A stretch of DNA of 64,000 nt from Anaerofustis stercorihominis DSM 17244 (lineage in GTDB: Bacteria; Bacillota; Clostridia; Eubacteriales; Anaerofustaceae). The notes beneath the pieces are model-generated. The model saw only the letters and a list, made by a program, of their open reading frames with translations. It was not told where the DNA came from and did no database searches. The stretch spans positions 1,034,501 through 1,098,500 of the forward strand of contig NZ_DS560019.1 in NCBI RefSeq assembly GCF_000154825.1. Reading direction: 5' to 3'. Positions 53,330 through 60,601 of the stretch are shown here, piece after piece (position 1 is the stretch's first letter; the number at the start of each line of letters is the position of its first letter). A program made the position numbers and the translations under genes.

Positions 53330-53413
53330 ATTATATGTAAGAAATATAAAATAGCAAATACCTATATTGAATGGATTACCATAGTTGACAGGAATGGTAA
53401 TAATCTATAAAAT
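53330..53413. promoter_or_regulatory. Divergent promoters with LysR-type operator
   Basis: A perfect inverted repeat ATTACCAT (53375-53382) / ATGGTAAT (53394-53401), 11-bp centre, has the T-N11-A form of LysR sites. The plus-strand promoter for lysR, TTGACA (53385-53390)-17-TAAAAT (53408-53413), lies across it, so binding would repress lysR. The minus-strand promoter TTGCTA (53357-53352)-16-TATAAT (53335-53330) begins 17 bp beyond it, the right distance for activation. Confidence 0.8.
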
Positions 53414-53449
53414 ATAAAAAAGATAAAAAAGATAAGGAGATGCGATAAT

Positions 53450-54325
53450 ATGGAATTAAGAGTACTTCGTTATTTTTTGGCGGTTGCCAGAGAAGAAAAT
53501 ATTACTGCGGCGGCGGAAGTTTTACATATAACTCAGCCGACACTTTCAAAACAGCTTATGGATTTGGAGAAGGAGCTTGGAAAACAATTATTTATAAGAG
53601 GGAAAAGAAAAATTACCCTTACCGAAGAAGGTATGTTTCTTCGAAGGCGTGCTCAGGAGATCGTTGAGCTTGCTGATAAAACTCAGTCGGAGTTTTTATC
53701 AAATGAAGATATAATAAGCGGGGATATATATATCGGCGGGGGAGAGACCGATGCCATGAGGATAGTGGCTAAGACCGCAAAAGAACTACAAAAAAATTAT
53801 CCGGGTATCAGATATCATCTCTACAGCGGGAATGCACAGGACGTGACCGAAAGGCTGGACAAGGGATTATTGGATTTTGGTATTTTAATAGGTTCATCGA
53901 ATTTAAATAAATATGATTATATTAGGCTTCCCGTTACGGATACATGGGGGCTTTTGATGAAAAAGGACAGCCCTCTTATGGATAAAGACGTGATAAGTTC
54001 AGCGGATTTAAAAGATTTACCTTTGATAGTTTCCATACAGGCGCTGAAAACAAATGAATTATCGGGGTGGAGCGGGTATAGCTTTGAAGATTTAAATATC
54101 GTTGCGACTTATAATTTAGTTTATAATGCTACATTAATGGTCGATGAAGGGCTGGGATACGTACTTACTTTGGATAAGCTCGTAAATACCTCCGGTGGAA
54201 GCAAGTTTTGTTTTAAACCGCTGAAACCTAAATTGGAAGCACCTCTTTATATCGTTTGGAAAAAGTATCAGGTCTTTTCAAAGGCTACCGAGAAATTTAT
54301 TGAGGCATTGCAGGATTTATTGTGA
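53450..54325 (+). CDS. LysR-family transcriptional regulator
   Basis: 291 residues. N-terminal helix-turn-helix MELRVLRYFLAVAREENIT and AEVLHITQPTLSKQLMDLEK, then the effector-binding domain (about 90-290) with GDIYIGGGETDAMRIVAK. AAGGAGATG lies before ATG. Divergent from the redox cluster it most likely activates; no inducer can be inferred with confidence, but quinone, aldehyde or other electrophile stress fits the genes. Confidence 0.92.
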   Translation: MELRVLRYFLAVAREENITAAAEVLHITQPTLSKQLMDLEKELGKQLFIRGKRKITLTEEGMFLRRRAQEIVELADKTQSEFLSNEDIISGDIYIGGGETDAMRIVAKTAKELQKNYPGIRYHLYSGNAQDVTERLDKGLLDFGILIGSSNLNKYDYIRLPVTDTWGLLMKKDSPLMDKDVISSADLKDLPLIVSIQALKTNELSGWSGYSFEDLNIVATYNLVYNATLMVDEGLGYVLTLDKLVNTSGGSKFCFKPLKPKLEAPLYIVWKKYQVFSKATEKFIEALQDLL

Positions 54326-54347
54326 TTTATAATCGGCGAAGAAATAT

Positions 54348-54372
54348 AAAACCGATCGAATCGATCGGTTTT
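54348..54372. terminator. Bidirectional terminator between lysR and the 54371 gene
   Basis: AAAACCGATCG (54348-54358) and CGATCGGTTTT (54362-54372) form an 11-bp stem with loop AAT. It serves converging genes. Confidence 0.88.
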
Positions 54373-54898
54373 AGTTATTGTTTTTTATATCATGTTTTAG
54401 AAAAACTTCTTTAATATTTTCAAAATCAATATTTTTTATTTTTATGGGTTCGTTGATATTGATTTTTTTATTATTTCTATCATATAGATATATAGTGTAG
54501 TAATCATCATCGGATGTGGAAATAGAATAATAATTTATCCATTTATATTTTATTATTTGAGATTTTAAAATAATACCACTTTTATATAATCCTATATTTA
54601 AATATTTGTTTTGTAAGATTGAGCTTATATAAATCCCGCTTATGACAGCACAAAGAAAAGAAAAAAGCCAGGAGGGAATGAGTTCATTATTATTATAAAA
54701 ACTGATTATAAATACACAGAAAAGACTTCCGATCAGAGTTAGTATAATAAGCCATAATTCCTTTTTCGTATCATGATTTAATTCATTTATTTTAAATTCT
54801 AATTCCCCATAGGCTTTTAAACTATTGTTTATAAGTTTTTGTCTTATATATATAGTTATCAAAGTCAATATAACGTATAATATCATATCAGTTATCAT
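54371..54898 (-). CDS. Membrane protein, unknown
   Basis: 175 residues. Helices at about 5-20, 48-67 and 75-95, then a soluble beta-rich part: GLYKSGIILKSQIIKYKWIN and YTIYLYDRNNKKININEPI. The last part resembles DUF5673/PH-like membrane proteins, but I would not insist. AGGAGGG lies before ATG. It is 57 bp downstream of the hydroxyacid dehydrogenase and may belong to the PTS operon. Confidence 0.65.
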   Translation of the reverse strand: MITDMILYVILTLITIYIRQKLINNSLKAYGELEFKINELNHDTKKELWLIILTLIGSLFCVFIISFYNNNELIPSWLFSFLCAVISGIYISSILQNKYLNIGLYKSGIILKSQIIKYKWINYYSISTSDDDYYTIYLYDRNNKKININEPIKIKNIDFENIKEVFLKHDIKNNN

Positions 54899-54955
54899 TT
54901 TTTCCCTCCTGATTTTTATTTACTTAGAAGAGTATATCAGCTCTTCATCGTAAGT

Positions 54956-56011
54956 TTATTTTTCACATTCAAATATAATACCGCCTCGATTTTTAAACTC
55001 TAAGGAGTCAAATACTTTGGGATTATATAATCTGAGTCCTTTTGTTTTGCCTTTTTTGAATTTATCAAAACTATCCATTAAATATTCATATTGATGAGGA
55101 ACTCTTTCCATTGAAATACCTGCCATATGCGGAGTTAATAATAGTTTATCCTCAGGGATTTTATAGGCTCTGCTATCTTTGTTTAAAGGTTCCGAGGTAA
55201 ATACGTCCAAAGCCGCACCTTTAATTATATCGTTATCCAGAGCATCGAATATAGCTTTTTCATCAGCAAGTTTCGATCTCCCGGTATTTATGAGATATGC
55301 GGTAGGTTTCATCATTGCGATTTCTTTCTTACCTATCATGCCCTCTGTTTCAGGTGTCACTCTTGCAAGTAATGTGACATAATCTCCCGCTGACATTGCA
55401 TCCGGAAGAGACATCATAGTAACGTTTAATTCCTCTGCTTGTTTTTTTGTTACATACGGGTCATAAGAAACTACATTCATACCAATGCCGTTAGCTAATT
55501 TCGCAAGCTCTCTTCCGTTTCTTCCAAGTCCTATAATAGAAAGTGTTTTCCTATATAATTCCGTTTGCGAAAATAAGTCTTCTGTCATATTCGTAGAAGT
55601 CCAGCCTTCATTTCTCATTCGATTGGTTAATCTAATAAAGTTGCATGCAAGATTAAACATCAACGTCATATTCAATTCTGCAACACTATGTACACATCTT
55701 CCTCCCGCAAACAAAACCGGTATCCCGTATTTGGTACACATATTTATATCTATATTTTCTTCCGGACCGTCTCTTACGCTTAAAATCATTTTTAATTTGG
55801 GACAATTCTTTATTATCTCTTCATCTACAGGGTCGTATCCGTCAATAAAAATATCTTTATCCTTTAATACTTCTATCAAGTCTATACCTCTCAGTAATCC
55901 GTCAGGATATACTGCCCCTATATTTAAGCTGGCTCTTTCAAGTTCAAAATTTTGTGAGAATATTTTTTTCCATTCATCATCATATTCTCCTGTCCATAGA
56001 GCTTTTAACAT
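54956..56011 (-). CDS. D-isomer-specific 2-hydroxyacid dehydrogenase
   Basis: 351 residues, NAD-dependent interconversion of a D-2-hydroxyacid and a 2-ketoacid. Rossmann loop LSIIGLGRNGRELAKLANGI, then LARVTPETEGMIGKKEIAMM, INTGRSKLADEKAIFDAL (catalytic Arg region EPL lies later in VFTSEPLN) and the catalytic His in LLTPHMAGIS. The N-terminal 60 residues are less conserved. Its place at the end of a PTS/aldolase operon suggests that it acts on a sugar-acid-derived intermediate. Preceding gene is a small membrane protein. Confidence 0.88.
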   Translation of the reverse strand: MLKALWTGEYDDEWKKIFSQNFELERASLNIGAVYPDGLLRGIDLIEVLKDKDIFIDGYDPVDEEIIKNCPKLKMILSVRDGPEENIDINMCTKYGIPVLFAGGRCVHSVAELNMTLMFNLACNFIRLTNRMRNEGWTSTNMTEDLFSQTELYRKTLSIIGLGRNGRELAKLANGIGMNVVSYDPYVTKKQAEELNVTMMSLPDAMSAGDYVTLLARVTPETEGMIGKKEIAMMKPTAYLINTGRSKLADEKAIFDALDNDIIKGAALDVFTSEPLNKDSRAYKIPEDKLLLTPHMAGISMERVPHQYEYLMDSFDKFKKGKTKGLRLYNPKVFDSLEFKNRGGIIFECEK

Positions 56012-56056
56012 TATTCTCTAACCTCCGTTGTTATTTTTTGAAGTTTTAAGAAAATG

Positions 56057-56410
56057 TTATTTTAGTCTCAAGTATTTACTTATTATATATTGATTAACTA
56101 TGATATTTCCGATGAGCATACCTGCTACATAATAAATAATACCTATTGTGGAATTAAAATATAATATTATAAAAGGAGCCGTAACAGATAAGATGATATT
56201 CATCACTCCGTAAATAATATTGATATATGAAATATCGATTCTCTTTATTTTATAGAGTTTATATTTACTGTTTAATACATGAGCCATGGCTTTATCGGAT
56301 TTTTTATCATTGCTGTAATAAGTCTTCCTAAAAATAGCTATTATATTTAAAATAGTAATTATTGAAAATACTATCAATATTAAAGTTTTATCACTTATTG
56401 AGTCTAACAT
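56057..56410 (-). CDS. Small membrane protein, unknown
   Basis: 117 residues with helices at about 9-27, 62-85 and 88-108 and a basic loop between the first two (YKLYKIKRIDI). No family recognised. It lies between the aldolase and the hydroxyacid dehydrogenase genes, 26 bp after the former, so belongs to the same transcript by position. Weak ribosome-binding site (AAGGTATAAG). Confidence 0.6.
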   Translation of the reverse strand: MLDSISDKTLILIVFSIITILNIIAIFRKTYYSNDKKSDKAMAHVLNSKYKLYKIKRIDISYINIIYGVMNIILSVTAPFIILYFNSTIGIIYYVAGMLIGNIIVNQYIISKYLRLK

Positions 56411-56436
56411 TTTCTTATACCTTCTTTTTTGAAATT

Positions 56437-57327
56437 TTATGCTTTATTTGTGCTTTTGAACAAATCTATATAATATTCAAGCATATCCGAATAACCTGCA
56501 TAGTATGCGGGAAGCGGATACATGAGTTTTGTGAGCATATCATCAGAATCCTTCAAATATCCATTATTGATATATTCACGCCCTTTTTTTAATAAGTCAC
56601 TGCAAATATTTACTTTACATATGCCTTCTTTGCAGGCACGTGCCAGATTATCATCTCCGGAACCACTCCCGCCGTGTATGACTAACGGCACCTTAACTGC
56701 GTCTCTGAGCTTTTTTAATAATTCAAAGTCAATGCTCGGTTTTAATCCTTTGGGGTAGAGTCCGTGTACTGTGCCGATAGCTACAGCTAGGCAGTCCACT
56801 TTTGTTCTTTCAACGTATTCCACTGCTTCTTCTACTTTTGTAAAAGTAGCTTTTTTATCTTCTTCGGTAATGATCGTATTACTTCCAAGCATCCCCTCCG
56901 AGTCAGCTCCTATATTGGTTCCCACATGTCCGAGCTCGGCTTCTACCGAACATCCCAATGTATGAGCGATTTTAACTATTTCCGATACTTCTTTTATGTT
57001 ATCTTCGAATTCGAGCATTGAGCGGTCAACCATAATGGAAGTAAAATCCATTTTTAATGATTTTATGATTTGTTCATAGTCTCCTCCGTGATCGAGATTT
57101 ATCGCTACGGGTACTTTTGAATGTATTGCCTTATCCTTTGCGTAATTTACGAATGTGGATAAATCATCATTCGTTTCAAATGTTACATTCAATATGATCG
57201 GAGCATTTTTCTTTTCCGCGGTTTTGATTGCAACATCAATTGTCTTATAGTCAAGTACATTCGGCGCCGCAACTGCATAATGGTCCTCTCTGGCTTTATC
57301 CAGGATTGGTTTCATTGTGTATAACAT
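56437..57327 (-). CDS. Class II fructose/tagatose-bisphosphate aldolase family protein
   Basis: 296 residues, zinc-dependent aldolase. Catalytic Asp79 and zinc ligand His80 are in INLDHGG; EAELGHVG, GTVHGLYP (zinc His) and LVIHGGSGSGDDN (zinc His and phosphate loop) follow, then KVNICSDL. Overall more like GatY/KbaY-type or short FbaA-type than long FbaA. A PTS operon setting suggests cleavage of a ketose phosphate made from the imported sugar. Substrate cannot be told. Confidence 0.88.
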   Translation of the reverse strand: MLYTMKPILDKAREDHYAVAAPNVLDYKTIDVAIKTAEKKNAPIILNVTFETNDDLSTFVNYAKDKAIHSKVPVAINLDHGGDYEQIIKSLKMDFTSIMVDRSMLEFEDNIKEVSEIVKIAHTLGCSVEAELGHVGTNIGADSEGMLGSNTIITEEDKKATFTKVEEAVEYVERTKVDCLAVAIGTVHGLYPKGLKPSIDFELLKKLRDAVKVPLVIHGGSGSGDDNLARACKEGICKVNICSDLLKKGREYINNGYLKDSDDMLTKLMYPLPAYYAGYSDMLEYYIDLFKSTNKA

Positions 57328-57330
57328 ATT

Positions 57331-57765
57331 CTATATCCTTTCCGTCTTGGTAAATCCTTTTGTTTCTTTTTCTAAAGATTGTTTTAATGTTTCCATTCTG
57401 CTTTCTTTTGTCTTCATCTTTTCCTTGTATTCCTGAATGTCTTTTGCTAAAGCACCTGACAGAAAAGTTTTTAATGATTTTTCGATATTTTGTTGACTCT
57501 CACTTTTGTTCTTTACCGAATGAATAAGGGTATATACTTTATCGAAATAATATATCGTATAGTCCAGTCCTTTTTCATCAAGCATATAATGTATACCCGA
57601 CTGTGCACCTGAATGCTTTGCACATTCAAACTGTTCCTGCAAAACCATAACAAGAGTATCTGCGTATTCTTTATCCCATTTTCTTTTTAACTTTGTACTT
57701 ATAAGCATGCAAAGTGAAAAACCTATGACAAAGCTTATAATAGTAAGTATTATATATTTTCCCAT
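57331..57765 (-). CDS. Membrane-anchored coiled-coil protein in PTS operon, unknown
   Basis: 144 residues. One membrane helix (about 4-24), then Lys/Glu-rich helices including ECAKHSGAQSGIHYMLDEKG and a C-terminal coiled coil (about 105-140). Not a PTS subunit. Three bases separate its end from the aldolase start codon region, so co-translation is likely. I do not recognise it. Confidence 0.65.
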   Translation of the reverse strand: MGKYIILTIISFVIGFSLCMLISTKLKRKWDKEYADTLVMVLQEQFECAKHSGAQSGIHYMLDEKGLDYTIYYFDKVYTLIHSVKNKSESQQNIEKSLKTFLSGALAKDIQEYKEKMKTKESRMETLKQSLEKETKGFTKTERI

Positions 57766-57804
57766 TTTAAATCGTTGACCTTTCTGTCATATTTTTATTT
57801 ACTT

Positions 57805-58653
57805 TTATCCAAATAATCCCAAAATACCAAGAATTATGCAAATAACTATAATTCCTATCATTATTTTTGCAATATGTATTTTCTTTTTCTTAAAAAGATA
57901 ATATATTATAAATACGGGAGCTAAACCTGAAATACCCGGAAGAAGTGAATCTACTAATTCGTGTAGGGATTGTTTCCCAATGGTGACTGCAGTTACAAAG
58001 TTGACATTTCCTGCAGTTAAAGCTCCCATTATGCACATTGCAACAACTGCGGATACGGTGAGTACTTTTTGTGCCAGTTTGGAGGATGTAAGTTTCGATA
58101 CTGCTTCTCTTCCTGAATAATATCCGGAGAAACAGGTAAGCCAAGATAATAAATATCTGGAAAATCCTATCCCAAGCCAAGATATCGGTACAGCGAGGAA
58201 GTTGCCTGCCATTGCGAGAGGCTGTGCATAACCTATGGTTATTACCCAAAATACCGTTTGAACGATAGTATCTCCAAACCCAGCCAATGGACCCATCAAA
58301 CCGGTTTTAACCGCCCTTATCAAATCAGGAGAAATAGTGGACTCTCCGTTTTCGTAGAGGTCATTAGCTCTTTGTTCTTCCATTGAAATTATAAGTCCGT
58401 TTATACAACCGCCCCATGCGTAATCTGTCATGTAAAAATCCATATGTCTGGTTAAGGCTTCTGCCAAATCATCTTTATTTTTATAAAACTTATGTAATAT
58501 ATATTCCATTGCGGAAGAAAATGATAATCCGCCTTTTCTTGTATTCCCCTGTGTATGGGCGATACCATCCATAAATATAAGCTGCTCCATAAATAAGTCA
58601 AATTTAGTAATTTTATCCGGAGCTTTTCTTTCAATATTATTATTTTCTGACAT
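57805..58653 (-). CDS. PTS mannose/fructose/sorbose family IID component
   Basis: 282 residues, integral part of the sugar channel. GIAHTQGNTRKGGLSFSSAM, EALTRHMDFYMTDYAWGGCI and AVKTGLMGPLAGFGDTIVQT are typical of IID. Several membrane helices at the C-terminus. AGGAGG lies before ATG, and it starts 2 bp after the IIC stop. Sugar specificity is not evident. Confidence 0.93.
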   Translation of the reverse strand: MSENNNIERKAPDKITKFDLFMEQLIFMDGIAHTQGNTRKGGLSFSSAMEYILHKFYKNKDDLAEALTRHMDFYMTDYAWGGCINGLIISMEEQRANDLYENGESTISPDLIRAVKTGLMGPLAGFGDTIVQTVFWVITIGYAQPLAMAGNFLAVPISWLGIGFSRYLLSWLTCFSGYYSGREAVSKLTSSKLAQKVLTVSAVVAMCIMGALTAGNVNFVTAVTIGKQSLHELVDSLLPGISGLAPVFIIYYLFKKKKIHIAKIMIGIIVICIILGILGLFG

Positions 58654-58655
58654 AT

Positions 58656-59441
58656 TTAATTACCTCCTATCAAATTTTCGGAATCGTTCATGCCTTCTCT
58701 GTTAAGCATGTATATAAATCCTAAAATCAGTCCTATAAGTCCTATAACAATAGTTGATAGACCTGCAAATTTTACGAGATAAAATCCTACGAAGAAATAT
58801 GGTAAGAATTTCATTTTACCTATTAATGCCAGGAACATTGCAAAACCTACTGCCGGCATCAATCCTGCTGCGGCACCGAAGCCTAGCATTACGCTTTCGG
58901 GGATTTTGTTTATTATCAAACTTGTTGCGGCTGTTCCCGCATAAACTCCCATGAATGCAACAACGAATTTAAATGCTGTATTCAGTACTGCAGGCAATAC
59001 ATGACTTACATATAGAAGTTTCTTCCAATTTCCCTCGGCAGCTGCTTTATCTCCCAAAGGGACATACACAAGATCAAATAAACCGATTATATTAATTTGC
59101 CCTAGGAAGTTTGCGATTACCGCTACCGGTGCGGCAATTGCGACTGCTGCTGTGATATCAAGTCCGTAGCTTATAACCAGAGGTATTACCAGTGTAGCGG
59201 AATACCATAAATCTACGGTCGTAATCCCTCCGATAATGACCGGAGTCATATTTATCGTTTGTATCGTCGCACCTATTATAAGTCCCTGCTTCCAATCTCC
59301 TAGCACGGCACCGATAAGCCATGAGAAAGTAAAAGGAGTGACCATCGTCGTAATCATGCCGATCGGAGGAAGTCCGCCGTTTCCGTGGAACAGTGCGTAA
59401 ATCAAAGATATCAAAACTACTTGTATTAATGTGATTTCCAT
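58656..59441 (-). CDS. PTS mannose/fructose/sorbose family IIC component
   Basis: 261 residues with about eight membrane helices. GLPPIGMITTMVTPFTFSWL, VLGDWKQGLIIGATIQTINM and LMPAVGFAMFLALIGK fit IIC of the Man family. Encodes the sugar-translocating unit with IID. Start 59441 follows AAAGGAAAAT, 19 bp after the IIB stop. Confidence 0.92.
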   Translation of the reverse strand: MEITLIQVVLISLIYALFHGNGGLPPIGMITTMVTPFTFSWLIGAVLGDWKQGLIIGATIQTINMTPVIIGGITTVDLWYSATLVIPLVISYGLDITAAVAIAAPVAVIANFLGQINIIGLFDLVYVPLGDKAAAEGNWKKLLYVSHVLPAVLNTAFKFVVAFMGVYAGTAATSLIINKIPESVMLGFGAAAGLMPAVGFAMFLALIGKMKFLPYFFVGFYLVKFAGLSTIVIGLIGLILGFIYMLNREGMNDSENLIGGN

Positions 59442-59460
59442 TTTATATTTTCCTTTCTAT

Positions 59461-59958
59461 TTAAAATTTTCCTTTTATTCCATACTCAAAGGAAACCGGC
59501 TCGAATTGAGGAGAATACTGCATATTTACTTCTACGCCGTAGTCTTTTTCCATTTTCCTTACTAAATCCACATCAGCTTCACTGATGCATAGAGATTGGT
59601 CGATCCTTTCTCTTCCTTTTTTGGGGTTTGTCCATCCAAGCTGAAGGGAAGTAAAGTTTAAACCTTTTTCATAAGCATTATAAGCATCCTCAATGGATTT
59701 AAAGATTAAAAGTATCCGTCCTTCGCCGAGCCCTTTTTCTTTCCATGATGAAACTGCATTATCTATTGTCAATATATCTGCATTTAGTCCTGATGCACCG
59801 GATGCACTTGATTTCATAATGCTTTTTACAAAATCATCATTTGCGGTAATATCGTCGACCGCTATGATCGTATCGGCATTTACGTTTGGTGCCCATGTAA
59901 CACAGATAACTCCGTGGATCAATCTTTCATCAACTCTTACTAAAACGAGTTCTCCCAT
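59461..59958 (-). CDS. PTS mannose/fructose/sorbose family IIB component
   Basis: 165 residues. The phosphoryl-accepting His15 is in VRVDERLIHGVICVTWA. ADTIIAVDDITANDDFVKSI and LQLGWTNPKKGRERIDQS are typical of Man/Sor IIB. Passes phosphate from IIA to the sugar. AGGAGG before ATG; one base separates it from the IIA stop. Confidence 0.94.
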   Translation of the reverse strand: MGELVLVRVDERLIHGVICVTWAPNVNADTIIAVDDITANDDFVKSIMKSSASGASGLNADILTIDNAVSSWKEKGLGEGRILLIFKSIEDAYNAYEKGLNFTSLQLGWTNPKKGRERIDQSLCISEADVDLVRKMEKDYGVEVNMQYSPQFEPVSFEYGIKGKF

Positions 59959-59959
59959 T

Positions 59960-60385
59960 TTAATTTCCTCCTTTTTGATTTTTGTTCATTGTTAGAACGG
60001 TTTCTAAGTTTTGAATTCCGTTTATCGCAGATTCTATGGAATACTGTGCAGTACTGTCTAAATCCATTCCTTGTGATCTTGCTTCTATTGCAGCGAATAA
60101 CATGGGAAGGTTTAACCCTGTGACTATTTTTACATTTTTGGAAGTTAGTAATTTACCTGATTGATTGCAGGGGCTTCCTCCAAGCAAATCTGCAAATATC
60201 AACACACCTTCTCCGTTATCCATTTCGTCAACTGTTTCAGCTATTAAAGGAGCAAACTTATTTATATCATCGGCTACATTTAAAGACAGAGCTTTCACTT
60301 TATCCTGTTCTCCCATGATACAGTTCATTGCATCTCTAACACCTTTACTTAAGTTGCTGTGCGAAGCGAGTATAATTCCTATCAT
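59960..60385 (-). CDS. PTS mannose family IIA component
   Basis: 141 residues from ATG 60385 (AAAGGATGGTG upstream; the frame extends to 60421 without a better site). His9 in ILASHSNLSKGVRDAM is the phosphorylation site, and VLIFADLLGGSPCNQSGKLL is the conserved DLxGGSP part. Receives phosphate from HPr. First gene of the PTS operon. Confidence 0.93.
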   Translation of the reverse strand: MIGIILASHSNLSKGVRDAMNCIMGEQDKVKALSLNVADDINKFAPLIAETVDEMDNGEGVLIFADLLGGSPCNQSGKLLTSKNVKIVTGLNLPMLFAAIEARSQGMDLDSTAQYSIESAINGIQNLETVLTMNKNQKGGN

Positions 60386-60430
60386 TATTACACCATCCTT
60401 TCCGTAAAATTTATGCTTCAATTATATATA

Positions 60431-60447
60431 AGAAAATATCATGCCAA
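60431..60447 (-). promoter_or_regulatory. Candidate sigma-54 promoter of the PTS operon
   Basis: On the minus strand TTGGCATGATATTTTCT (60447-60431) matches the -24/-12 pattern: TTGGCA with GG, ten bases, then TC where GC is usual. Start about 60420, 35 nt before the IIA ATG. The presence of a LevR-type activator with GAYTGA upstream supports it; the mismatch at -12 weakens it. Confidence 0.65.
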
Positions 60448-60473
60448 GTTGATGTGTATAAAAATAAATAAAA

Positions 60474-60508
60474 AATAAGAGGCAAATCCCTTTATTTAGC
60501 CTCTTATT
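60474..60508 (-). terminator. Terminator of levR
   Basis: AATAAGAGGC (60474-60483) and GCCTCTTATT (60499-60508) pair perfectly; T-rich sequence follows on the minus strand. It separates levR from the PTS promoter. Confidence 0.85.
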
Positions 60509-60554
60509 GCAAATTTCTGTTTTTTTATATAATTATACATATGCTGACTTTATT

Positions 60555-60599
60555 TTATACACATTAAATTTTCAATGATTTAATTGATTATGTGTATAA
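60555..60599. promoter_or_regulatory. TTATACACAT inverted repeats, candidate activator sites
   Basis: TTATACACAT (60555-60564) and ATGTGTATAA (60590-60599) are perfect inverted copies. A further ATGTGTATAA is at 60452-60461 beside the sigma-54 promoter, and TGTGTATA recurs upstream of levR at 63204-63211. They are placed 100-150 bp upstream of the start, like enhancer sites of LevR-type activators. Confidence 0.55.
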
Positions 60600-60601
60600 T
60601 T

